A stretch of DNA of 64,000 nt from Ottelia alismoides. Taxonomy: Eukaryota > Streptophyta > Magnoliopsida > Alismatales > Hydrocharitaceae. The position numbers and the translations under genes are program-made. The notes under the pieces were generated by a model. It was not told where the DNA came from, made no database searches, and saw nothing but the letters and a program-made list of their open reading frames with translations. This document shows positions 22,076 through 34,300 of the stretch, piece by piece; position 1 is the first letter of the stretch; every line of letters starts with the position of its first letter. The DNA lies in assembly GCA_037367405.1 (NCBI GenBank), contig JAZKJV010010745.1, forward strand, positions 1 through 64,000, given 5' to 3'.

Positions 22076-22285
22076 TAATTATTTGCATTAGTTCGAAAAG
22101 ATGTTTATACTCTAAAAAAACATGTTGATCGATTAGGTGATATCGGAATTTACTACCTACACAGAATCTGGTAATTAGCAAGTTCTTCCGTTTAGTAAAA
22201 TAGTTTGCAACCTAGTGATATGATATTTTGGTTGGGGTACTAGAAGTTAATTGCCACTAAGATCTTTATGTTTTTCCTCGTTCAG

Positions 22286-22387
22286 GTCAAGAACATTGGG
22301 TTTACTGGAGTTTTTCGTTTGATGTTTAAACCGCTTATGGACCAGCTCCCCTGTTTTGGTGCAGTTTGTTATTCCTTGAGAGAAAAG
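22286..22387 (+). CDS. SYT5: SYT exon: SMP domain segment
   Basis: 34 codons, phase 0 at both ends, reading [20 protein letters not shown] and ending SLREK. The acceptor is ttcag at 22281-22285 and the donor gtgtga at 22388. This part of the SMP domain is strongly conserved in the family. No further SMP exon is recognised upstream. Confidence 0.9.
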
Positions 22388-25300
22388 GTGTGAATATTAT
22401 CCTAATAAGCTTGTCAAGGAAGACGTTTAATTATCTCAACCTACTGTGTCATCTTTTTCTAACTTTCATCTCATTACAAACCCGTGACCTCTAGGTTATA
22501 TTTCATTTATATTGCAGAAAAAACTTGATTTCACATTGAAGGTTGTAGGGGGGAATTGTCTTCAATTCCCGGCATATCAGATGCCATTGAGGTTCGATCC
22601 TTCTTTTTTTTCAAATTATTTTTATAATGCTGTTATCTGGATCCTAGTTATTTGAATCTAAGTCCGAGAATGATCCAAGATAGATCTGAATGGAGGCAAA
22701 TAATCCATGTAGCCGACCCTACTTAACGTTGGAAAAGGCTTTGTTAATGTTGTATTTTTTAATGCTGTTATTCTGGAAGCTTCTTTTATGCAGGAAACAA
22801 TCCATAATGCAATTGAGGACTCCATAATGTGGCCAGCTAGGAACATTGTTCCTATAATACCTGGTGATTACAGGTAAGGCAGTATGTGATAACATCATGG
22901 ATGTATAAAAGAAGTAATAAATGTATCTTCAAATCACTAACTTTAGTTGTTTTTCTGAAGTTATCTAGAATTAAAACCTGTTGGGACTTTGGAGGTTAAG
23001 CTTGTCCAAGCAAGAGAGTTAACTAATAAGGACTTGGTTGGAAAGTCTGATCCTTTTGCTCGATTGTACATACGGCCATTGCACGACAGAATTAAGACCA
23101 GCAAAACAATTGTATGCTCTGTTACTGGATTTTCTCTATTTTCTGTATATTAACTTACCTTTGTGTTTTTTCAGAATAATGACTTAAATCCTATCTGGAA
23201 TGAACACTTTGAGTTCATTGTTGAAGATGCATCCACACAAAATTTGGTGGTTAAGATTTATGATGATGAAGGAATACAGGCAGCTGAGCTGATTGGCTGT
23301 GCCTTGGTACGACTGAAAGATCTTCAGCCTGGTAAGGTGAAGGATGTGTGGTTGAAGCTTGTAAAGGATTTGGAAGTACAACGAGACACAAAGTACAGGG
23401 GTCAGGTATTATTTTAGCGATGAACTATCTAAATCTTGTATTTTTATATTGTCACCATGTAAATGTTCACATGGAATATTTTATATTTCTTAATGAGCAA
23501 ATTTGTCACGTGGATGCATACATTACACATGCTTAGGGACACCCAACAATAGTCTGAATCAACTGTAGTTAGGGACTTTTTGTGAACTCAGATCTCTATA
23601 TTGATGACATGCTTCATGTATGCTGCATTCCTTAAATTCTGAATGGAATTTTTTCTTCCTAAAGAAACCACTTTCACTGAAGGGAAACTTCCAGGTTGAC
23701 ATGAGGCGCACTTCATAAATTAATCCGGGTTTGGTATATTTGACAACAAGGCTCGTTATTTGTAGGTGGGTAGCTCATACTTGGATCGGACAAATATTAT
23801 GTAAAGCTTAGATGCTTATAGTATATCTGCAATTTTAACTTGGTTCATTTTAGCTGCCTTTGACATGCAAATGTGACAACTGTCTTTTTTGCGAGGTAAT
23901 ATGCATACGAGAATGTTTAACTCTGTAGATCCATTGGTAGTTTAACGATTTTTTCGTGAAGGGGTTTTTAGGGGCATATCAAAATCTGCCTCCTGTACTA
24001 CGATAATTCGACATTGTTAAAGAGGCAGATTTTGCGATCATCAGCTAACACCCAATGTGCCATCAACAACAACAATGTCAAATGATGCATATGGTGGGTA
24101 GGGAAGTGAGGAACAACCATCTCCAATAGTTGAGAAGACAAACTCTCATATCTTTGATCTTGTGTCAGTATTGAGTCCGTCGGTTATAACGCACCATCCG
24201 TCGAGGCTATTCTACCATGCTTCTGCCAACATGGGTCCTTTGTGTGCCCAAGTCTTTAGCAATACGTGCAGGGGGATGATATCCTCCATGGCCTCCACCC
24301 CTGTCTCTATATCCACGTCCTCTGAATGCGGTGTTTCCTCCCTTGCTAGTAGATGCTATCATGGAAAAGAATGCCTGTGAAGTAATAGAAGGAATCGCAA
24401 TCCTACTTAGTCCACTATATGCCTCCTCCATCAATGGTATATGTTGGAAGAATAATAGTTATTGTTTTTTCCTAAGAGCCCTAGGGTCTCTTATATAGAG
24501 AAAACCCATGGGTAAATTACATAAGTCAGAACATAGAATAATAGAAAAGACAAACGGTACACAGACTACATAATTCTTTCGACACCCCCCCTCAAAATGG
24601 AGCATAGATATCGATCATGCTCAGCTTGGAAGTACACTTCTGAAATGGTCCTCTGAGTAACGGTTTGGTGAAAATGTCGGCAGTTTGCTCCTCAGAACTA
24701 ACATGTGAAGTAGAAATCAGTCCCTTCTGGATCATGTCTTTGGTGTAGTGACAGTCTACTTCAATATGTTTGGTTCTCTCGTGAAAGACCGGATTATTGG
24801 CAATGAACAATGCGGCTTGATTATCACACTGTAGCTGCATGGGTAGAGGTACATCTACATGCAAGTCTTCTAATACAACTCAGACCCACATCATTTCCGT
24901 GCTTGCTTGTGCCATAGCCCTATATTCAGATTCTGCACTGGATCTAGCCACAACTGTTTGTTTCTTGCTTTTCCAAGAAACTAAAGAGCTACCTACAAAC
25001 ACAACAAACCCTGAGGTAGACTTTCGATCCTTAGGGCATCCTGCATAGTCAGCATCCGCACATGCAGAAACAGATAAATTGGTTTCCTTTCTGAACAACA
25101 ATCCTGTGCCTGGAGACGATTTAAGGTATCTGAGTATCATATATATAGCATCCATATGTACCTGTCTCGGCTGTTCCATAAACTGGCTTACCCGGTTAAC
25201 TGCAAAGGCAATATCAGGTCGGGTTATAGTTATGTAAAGAAGCTTCCCCACCATTTCTCTATACCTTCTCTTGTCAACTTCTTCTGTATCATTATCATAC

Positions 25301-28300
25301 AATTTCATGCTAGGGTCCATAGGAGTAGTAGACGGTCTGCATCCAACTATGCCCGTCTCAACAAGCATATCTGTCATATATTTCCTCTGGGTCATTACTA
25401 GACCCTATGCATTCCTGGCGAACTCCAACCCCAGGAAGTATCGTAATGTACCAAGGTCCTTTGTAACAAATTGATGACCCAACACTGCTTTGATCATCTC
25501 TATCCCCTTAGCATCATCTCCTGTAACCAAAATGTCATCAACATATACCATGATGACAACTGTACTTCGAGTAGTCCTTTGGATGAACAGTGAGTGATTT
25601 GCATTGGATCTCTTGAATCCATGCTCTTCAATCAGATGGGAAAGCTTCTGAAACCATGCCCTTGGGCTCTGGTTAAGGCCATAAATGGCCTTATGAAGTC
25701 TGCACACCATATGATTCTCCCCCTCAGCAGCAAACCCTGGAGGCTGCTGCATGTAGACTTCTTCCTGCAGATCTCCATACAAGAATGCATTTTTAACGTC
25801 TAACTGGAACAAGGGCCAATCACATACCACCGCTACAGACAGAAGAATACGAAGAGTGGAGTGACGGGCGACTGGAGAGAAAGTATCCATATAGTCCACT
25901 CCATAGGTCTGAGTGAAACCTCGTGCCACTAGCCGTGCCTTGTATCGATCAAGGATACCATCTGCATGATACTTAACAGTTAATACCCATTTGCAGCTAA
26001 CAACAGATGCTCCTGAAGGAGCGGGAACCAAGCTCCATGTGCCCCTCGACTGTAGGGCAGCCATCTCCTCCTCCATTGCAGACCGCCAGCAATCTGATTT
26101 CAATGCATCCTGATAGGTCTTTGGAATCTCCACTGAAGATTCCCTGTGAGGCGATGAAAGGAGACCTGTGAGGCAAGAGGATACGTAGCACAGCTGCGTT
26201 TCTGCTTTCTCATCGCAATAGGAACATCCAGATCATCAACCACTGAACTCGCCGGAGCAGATTCTCCCTGCAATGATGCACCCTGCATAGGCACACTATT
26301 CGACCCATCATTAGTAGTAACATCAGAACATATCTGGGGCAAGCTGGATGATTGGCGTGGAGCATGAGCAGGACCAGGTCGACGGGTATAAAATTTAGGC
26401 AGTGGCGAGGCAGTGGCGACGGGTATAATATGTCGTGCTGCAGTTGTAGCATCTTGGTTTCGTTCCGGACCTGGGAATATGTCGCTGCAAGAATGTCCCA
26501 CATCGCTTTAGCGGTGGGCTGATGGAGAACATCGTTAGCAATCTCCATCGACAACGTGCCTGACAAACAGACTTTGGCGTACGAGTCATCATCCTCCCAC
26601 GAGGCATGGTAAGAATGTGCTTCTTACCGTTTGACTTCATGAGACTCATGAACTGCATCGCCCAGAGCTCGTAGTTTGACCCGTCCATCTTCACTATGGG
26701 CACGAGACCTTTGAACGCGCCTATGGAGGGCATATCCACCTTGGATTCTGACATATCGCCGCAAGAGAAGAACTAGGGTTTGTAGACAGAGTGATAGATG
26801 TCTACACAAACTGCATAGGATTCGAGTGCGTATATAGACGTTACGCACCCAAATCCATAGATTTGGCGACGGAGGCGGCTACGACCAAGCCGGCAGGGGG
26901 CGCACTGGTGCCGGCTAGACCAAAGCTGGCAGGAGGTGAGTGGCAGGGCCGGTTAGGGCAAGACCGGCTGGGGACGGGTGCTGGTTAGGGCACAGTCGGC
27001 AGGAGGCGGCAACGGGGGCCTGAAGGCGGGGGCCTGGAGGCCTGACAACGGGGGTGGCGGGGTTGGAGGCGGAGGCGAGGAGCCCGACGGCGGCGGAACG
27101 AGAGAGGGCGCCCGGCGGCGGAACGAGAGAGGAGAGAGGGGGGGGATGAGAGGGAGCTCTTAGGGTTTAGGCTCTGATACCATGTTGGAAGAATAATAGT
27201 TGTTGTTTATTCCTGAGAGCCCTAGGGTCTCTTATATAGAGAAAACCCATGGGTAAATTACATAAGACGGAACATAGAATAATAGAAAAGACAAACGGTA
27301 CACAGACTACATAATTCTTTCGACAGTATAGTAGCACTAGTAATCATGTAATTGCAGGTTGAATCATAGATCACATCTAGACCCACACGAAAAATCTTGA
27401 CCATCATCATATTCATGTATGTCATTTGGTCATCACATTTACATGAAGGAATGCCACTATGAAGCTTTCTGAGCATGCCTTATAGGGTGGCATAATATGT
27501 ATGCAGAGGACGACCATCTTGCCTGGCAAGATGGACATTATTGCGGAGCTAAAGTATCCTAGTCTCATTCTTTGTTTGAGAATAAGCAGTAATAAAGATA
27601 TTCCTAATAGCTTTTTGCTGTGGGTTGATTTAGAACATCATTTGTAATTTTGTAATTGAGAGAGCCTATCAACCATACCTTTGCACATGCATTGTTTTGT
27701 TTCCATGTTGCGGTTTCTTCTGTTTTCTCGGCCAATCTAGGTTGTGTGATGGATCACCCATTCTTTGTTGACGCTTTCCACCATGCTCATTAATTGCTTA
27801 GACATAAATCATAATTAGTTTGATGATCATATTTATTAACATCAAAGATATTCTATTAGGATCCCGCCATCACCCAATGGATGTTGTATCGACCATTACG
27901 GTGTCGACGAAAGGCCTATTTGTCATAAATATAGCAGTACTCAGATGTATCCACAATGCCCAATGCTCTGCAAGTGGGCACTGTAACGGTTGATGATTGA
28001 TACAGGTGAACCCTATTGGACCTAATCCTCCTAAGCAAAAAGGCTCCCAAGAAAGGGTGTAGTCCTCAGCTATTCCTACCATACAAAAAGTGCATACCGT
28101 CTGACTCTTCCGTGATCTCTTTTTGTATGTATATCTTCCTTATGAGCCTTTCCCTACTCAGTATCCATGCACAAATCTTTACTATTACTGGAAGCCGTAT
28201 CTTCTAAATCAATTTGTATTCTTTAAAAAATTTATTAAAGTTGAATTCTTATGACATAATTTTTTTTGCACTTATGGGAAGTTGTAAATAACCATTGGGG

Positions 28301-31300
28301 CTATTGCAGTTTTCCTGCACAATAAACTAGAGCATTCCCTCTATCAACCAAATAAATAAATGAAGAAATAATTGATAAAATTGGTGCATTCTTTGTTTCT
28401 TTTGTCCACAAACAGCACAGTAAAGTTTTGACTGGTATATATATATATTATCAGATCTATTCAATGGTGATTTTAAATAAATATGCATGATTAGTCAGTA
28501 TCTATATTTCATTTAAAATAATTGCACTGTAATTTGAATAATGTTCTTCCGAAGTTGTTGCCTTCAAATAGATGATCCTATTGGAATTAGACATGTTTTT
28601 TATTGGGTACATGAACACTAACCTAGTACTTATCAATGAAGTTAAATCTTTACGTGACTATCTTGAAGCAGATCTAGAAGTGCAATGATTGCTGGATGAT
28701 TTAATTTAGAACTTTTAATTTCGAAGTGTTACTGTTTCTTCCCGGCTAAGGTATTTGTTTTGTTGTATGGCAACTTATATGGGTTTTTTTCTTGTCAGGT
28801 ACATTTGGAGCTTCTTTACTGTCCTTTGGGCATGGAGAATGAGTTTACAAACCCTTTTACAAACCAAAGATTTTCAATGACTTCACTGGAGAAGGCTCTT
28901 AAAAGTGGGGAAAATGGGACTGCAGCTGGTGATACTGAACGGAGTAGCACAAGGAGGAGGGATGTGATCATTAGAGGAGTACTTTCAGTAACTGTTATCT
29001 CTGCTGAGGACCTGCCCTCTGTGGATTTCATGGGAAAGTCTGATCCATTTGTTATTCTCTCAATGAAAAAAACAGAGAACAAAAATAAAACAAGGGTAAA
29101 TTCTCATTCAATTTAAGTGTTGATAAAAGATCTTGATCACCCCACAATTTAAAAACGTAGCTGTTAATTGTAGGTTGTGAATAATAGCCTGAATCCTGCT
29201 TGGAATCAGACGTTTGACTTCGTCGTGGAAGACGGCCTGCATGACATGCTTATTTTGGAAGTTTATGATCATGATACTTTTGGCAAGGTAGTTTTAGCAA
29301 TGTTTTGGTACACATTGCATATTTTTAACATAAAGATTTTTCTTTCACCCAATTTTCTCCGTATTCTTAGGAAACTGTTGAAAATATTGTATTGGGTTAA
29401 ATGGATCTCGGTTGTGGTTCCATTTAGTTGTGTTCAATGGGACCGCCTCCTTGGGGCAGCCAACATGGCTGCTCCCACCTCATTTTCCGACAATTTTTTA
29501 TTTTTTTTCAAAAATAAAGTCATGTATTTTCATCACTATATCCCTCTAATATGTCATTCCAATCTCATCCGAAACAGACTCCTATGCACTTCATCTAGAA
29601 CAGTTCGATTACTACAATTCTAAGACCGTTAAAATTACCTATTCTATATGGAAGGCATAGGAGTCTCTATTTCTGACGAACTTGGAATGACATATTAGCG
29701 TGATACAACAACAACAACAACAACAAAGCCTTTTCCCACAATTAAGTAGGGTCGGCTACATGGATTCTTCGCCTCCATTTAGATCTATCTTGGGTCAATC
29801 TCGAACTTATATCCAAAAAACTAAGATCCCTTCGTATAGTCTCTTTCCAACACTTTTTGGGCCGTCCTCGCCCTCTCTTAGCCGGCTCAACATCCCAACA
29901 CTCGCATCTCCTAACCGGTGCATCAGTTGACCTTCTTTGCAAATGACCAAACCATCTTAAGCGGTTTTCTCGCATCTTATCCTCGATCGGAGCTACACCA
30001 ACTTTATTTCTGATTGCATCATTTTGAATCCGATCTTTACGTGTATGTCCACACATCCATCTTAGCATTTTCATTTCTGCTACAGCCATTCTCTGCACAT
30101 GTCTATGGTTCACAGGCCAACATTCAGAACCATAAAGCATAGCAGGTCTCACGGCTGCTTTGTAAAACTTTCCTTTAATTTTTAAAGGAATTTTCTTATC
30201 ACAGAGAACAACGGAGGCTCCTCTCCACTTTAGCCAGCCTGCATTTATTCTATTAGTAACATCTCCATCAATTTCCCCATCATGTTGCAAAATAGATCCC
30301 AGATATCTAAAAGGATCTCTCTTTTGAATGTTATCGTCACCAATCTTCACCTCGATTCCTTCACCACTGCTTCCATCAAAAGTGCATTCCAACATATTAG
30401 CGTGATATAGTGATGAAAATACATGGCTTTATTTTTGAAAAAATGTCGGAAAATGAGGCGGTGGCAACCCCATTTTTCCCTATATATATTGTACACACAC
30501 CTTTATCTTGTACTGGAGAGAAAAATCTAGTTGGGTTGTTATATAATTGTTCTCATGATTTTCTCCCTCTCATAGATTTTAATCCAGCATTGGATTTTTG
30601 TGGTAGTTCTCCAGAGTCCATACACTTGATACACGTTGAGGATACAACACAATCATTGTGTAATTGATGATCTCCGTATTTGCGCGGACATCTTCCATAC
30701 CTTGTTGGCTTGAGCGTTCTTGAAGACATTCATGGAGCACATCCCACTTGATCAAAGATTGATCATGCCATTGTGAAGGCATTACTAGATTCTCATATCA
30801 CCGCATTTGATTGAGCAGTCCGAGAAGGCTAGCAGCTCTATAAAGAGAAATAATTTGTGACATGATGTTGTGATGGATCAAATTTTCATGAGTAATCGAT
30901 AGGGATGCAAACAACTGAGATATATGTGTTACCTTATCCTCATTTATTTTAATATGTGGATAAAGTTACAGAAACAAATATCTTACGAATATTAAAATTA
31001 CACACCCTATCCTTAAATATGGATATAGAAATGCAAAGTGATAATCATAATTTAGATATGAATATTTCACAAACATATATGGATTATTTTATGGACAATG
31101 TCTCCTAACACTTACATTCGAAAGAAATGTTCTTAGAAAGTTGAAATTAATAGCTAACTACGTTAAAATAGCTTAAACTATAAATACAATACAATAAAAT
31201 AAACAATAGAAACATGCTAAATTAAGTAACTTATATATCAAATAGTTAAATAGTTTAACGATATAATTTTTTCCCACATTTCAAAATGATGTCAAAATGC

Positions 31301-34300
31301 AATATAATATGTGTAACCATGTAACATATATATATATATATATATATCATATGATGTTATATGTCTATAAATATACACATACAAATTTTGTAATGCTGAT
31401 ATCTGTATCCGTCAAAAATATAGGTACACATATCCTATCCATATCCTCAAAAAGTAATGAGATTAATATCCATATCTGTATCCGCGAAAATAAAAACATA
31501 TATCCATATCCTTATATGTATCCATCAAAAATAAAAAAATACATAGCCACATCTATTTTAAGATGGATATAATGATTGAGGGATACACACACATATGTTG
31601 AGCCAAAAGAGGGGTAAACACGCAATGGTGTCCACCCCAAAATTTTATTAAAAAGGTATTTCAAATAGACATGTTACATGAGCCATGACCCAAGCAACCA
31701 CTTATAATGGAAGCAAACATTCTCAGAGTAAACGTTGACCCGAAAAGAGAACATCATTACGGGCCAGCCAAATGGCCCACAATAGATCCACCGGGGGGGA
31801 GGACCTCTTCTCTGCACTGACGACACGCTTCAAAGAAGGAATACCAAAAGAGATGAAAGGAGCTGGTTTATATCCAATGTATTCCTGCCTTAGACTAGTC
31901 ATGCGTGGAATCAGGGCAACGAAAGAAGAGGTGTTCCAATGTCTCGTTCTCACTACCGCACATAGGACATCTATCAGAAACCACCGAGAACAATTTAGCA
32001 CAACAATCCCTAGTCATAATGTGCTTCCGTATGAAAAGCCCCAAGAAGAAACCAATCCTTTCTGGAAGTCGAAGGGATCAAATTAGCTCACAGTCTCGGA
32101 TCATATTGTCCGAGGGAGAAGGAGGAGGCCTACAGATGGCGCCATATGCTTTTCTAAACGAGAACGGTGTGTCCTTCCACTCCCATTAATCATGCCCAGA
32201 GGATGGCATGCCCGCCTGCCCAAGCGAGTCAAGAAGGTAAAGGAAATCCTCAAGGCACTGGTCAGAAAAGGAGGTTCTGAAAGCCGGCTTCCAGTTACCA
32301 TTATCCCCGCAATCCACTACACGAGCATCCGTATTAGTAGCCAAAGCGAACAAACAAGGAAAGCGGGTACGTAGGGGACCATCCCCTGTCCAATTATCCG
32401 TCCAAAAGCCAAATGTGGCGCCGTTCCCCACAATTGGCCTAAAAAGGTCATAGAAGCGAGGCAACACCTTCAGAATCCCCTATATGATTGTGATCAATCA
32501 CTGAGAATGAATTTATCGTTCGAGGCAAGGTGGTGTTTGATGGTGATCAATCGCTCATATCAACGTGATCGATTGTTGTTGGTTCTTATATTGGTGTGAT
32601 TGATTTCTTAGATAACATGATTAACGACATTAGTCTCACGTTTTGAGGGTGATTTAGTCCTCATTGATCAATCAGTCTTCATTTTTTTGATCGTTCGTTC
32701 AGGCCTTTACAGCCAATCAAGATATTTGAGCAGGTTGCCACTAAAGGCTACAAGGGCTCTACATCTACAACCCTTATATATAAAAATGGTAGAGTATTTC
32801 CATACTTTATATCGGGTCGGCCACATGGATTCTTGCTTAAATATATTTTGAAAGATCCAAATATCTTTTATGCTAGCTATTGGCTACCACCTAACGCAAC
32901 CCCGATAAGGGGAAATTTGAACCATGGTCTTTTGGGTGGTAGGCACACTGCACTAACACCAGACTATTGAAGTGGGTACAACAACCCTTCTTTATGATTG
33001 TTAAAAAATATTAGTATTCAAATCACGCCCACAAAGCTCGCTAAAGACAACTATCATCTCTACGTGCAGTTGCATCATTTATCTAGAGGGATAAAGAAAG
33101 CTCCTTTTGGAAGATGTTCCATATGGAAATTATGGCACCTGGGGGATAGTCAAGTCATTAAGGAGAGATGGAAAATATGGGAAGTACATAAATCATTGAG
33201 GAGAGAAGGTAACTCAGCCATGGCCGATCCCAAGCTTGGGTAAATTGAGGAGGGTTGCACGTTAGTAGCTGACAATCAATGCAAGAGAGACAAATTCCTA
33301 AATAGTATTTTTTAAGAACACTATTTAAGAATTTATCTCAAAATAGTTCAGAACTTTTCAATATGGATTCAGTAAACATTCGATTTCGTTGGGGGTGTTC
33401 CCTACTAACAACGCGCTACATTGCCCGAATGCAATGAGAAGTTGGCAAGGGTCGCTACATCGTTGTCCAGATGTAGTTCAAAATTTTCTAGGGTTCTCTC
33501 ATGAGGAACACATGTGAGTAAATACGCTAGTTCTGCTGCATTGCTGTCTGGATGTAGTCCAAAATTTACAAGGGTTCTCACATGATGGACGCATGTGAAT
33601 AAAGAAGTTAGTCCAAAAGAGGTTGCAAAGAAAGTTGTGGATAGGTAGTTGGAATATTAGCACTTTGATGGAGATAATAAATATGACGGAAAGAAGGAAG
33701 ATTCAGATACTATATCTCCAAGAGACAAAATGGGTCGGATAGAAAGCAAGGGAGATCAAGAAGACATGCTTTAAACTTTGGTATTCAGGTAAGATAAGGG
33801 CATAAATGTTGTTGGAGTGGTTGTTCATAAGGATTTGAAGGTTTGTGTGGTTGAGGTGTAAAGATTCGGGGATCGGATTATTTTGCAAAAATGGTGCTCG
33901 AAGAAGAAATTGTGAATATCATCTCAATTTCTGCACCGTAAATTGGTTTAGATGAAAGGATTAAACAAGTTTTTTGGGAGGATTTGGATAAGATTATGCA
34001 AGGAATCCCACAAAGAGATGGTGTGCCTAGATGGAGATCTTAATGGATATGTGGGAAAAGATGCTTCAGGTTATGCTAGTGTTCATGGAGGACATGCTTC
34101 GGGGATAGAAATGAAGAGGGAAAAGTCATTCTGGATTTTGTAACGGCCTATGATATTTTCATAGCAAACAATATCTTCAAGAAGAGGGAGGAGCAATTTA
34201 ATTACTTATAAGAGTGGCTCATCTAGAATACAAATAGATTACTTTGCGTTGAGGAGAAGAGATCGTTTGTATTGCAAAGATTGCAAAGTAATCATAGGAG

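Larger units (their letters stand above)
24442..27325 (-). mobile_element. Copia element D, internally deleted, in the 5.4-kb SYT intron
   Basis: 2884 bp, minus strand, 5-bp duplication gtata on both sides. LTRs are 143 bp (24442-24584 and 27183-27325) and differ at five positions by eye (about 3.5%), so the insertion is fairly recent. The primer site is at 27171-27182 beside the right LTR. It encodes a short gag start (26754-26395), then directly the post-integrase spacer, reverse transcriptase (26133-25405) and RNase H (25395-24592). The rest of gag, protease and integrase are missing, so it cannot move by itself. Confidence 0.9.

Noticed and set aside
26791..27163. Gly/Arg-rich open frames
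   Set aside because: GC-rich leader of Copia D with gcggcggaacgagag repeats; no gag motif in these frames.
31297..31572. Tyr/Ile-rich 91-codon frame
   Set aside because: Product of (ta)n and tatccat simple repeats.
30900..31590. hAT element starting with tagggatgcaaac
   Set aside because: The left end looks suggestive and tatccat-type words follow, but no inverted right end or 8-bp duplication could be found, so it was left as AT-rich DNA.
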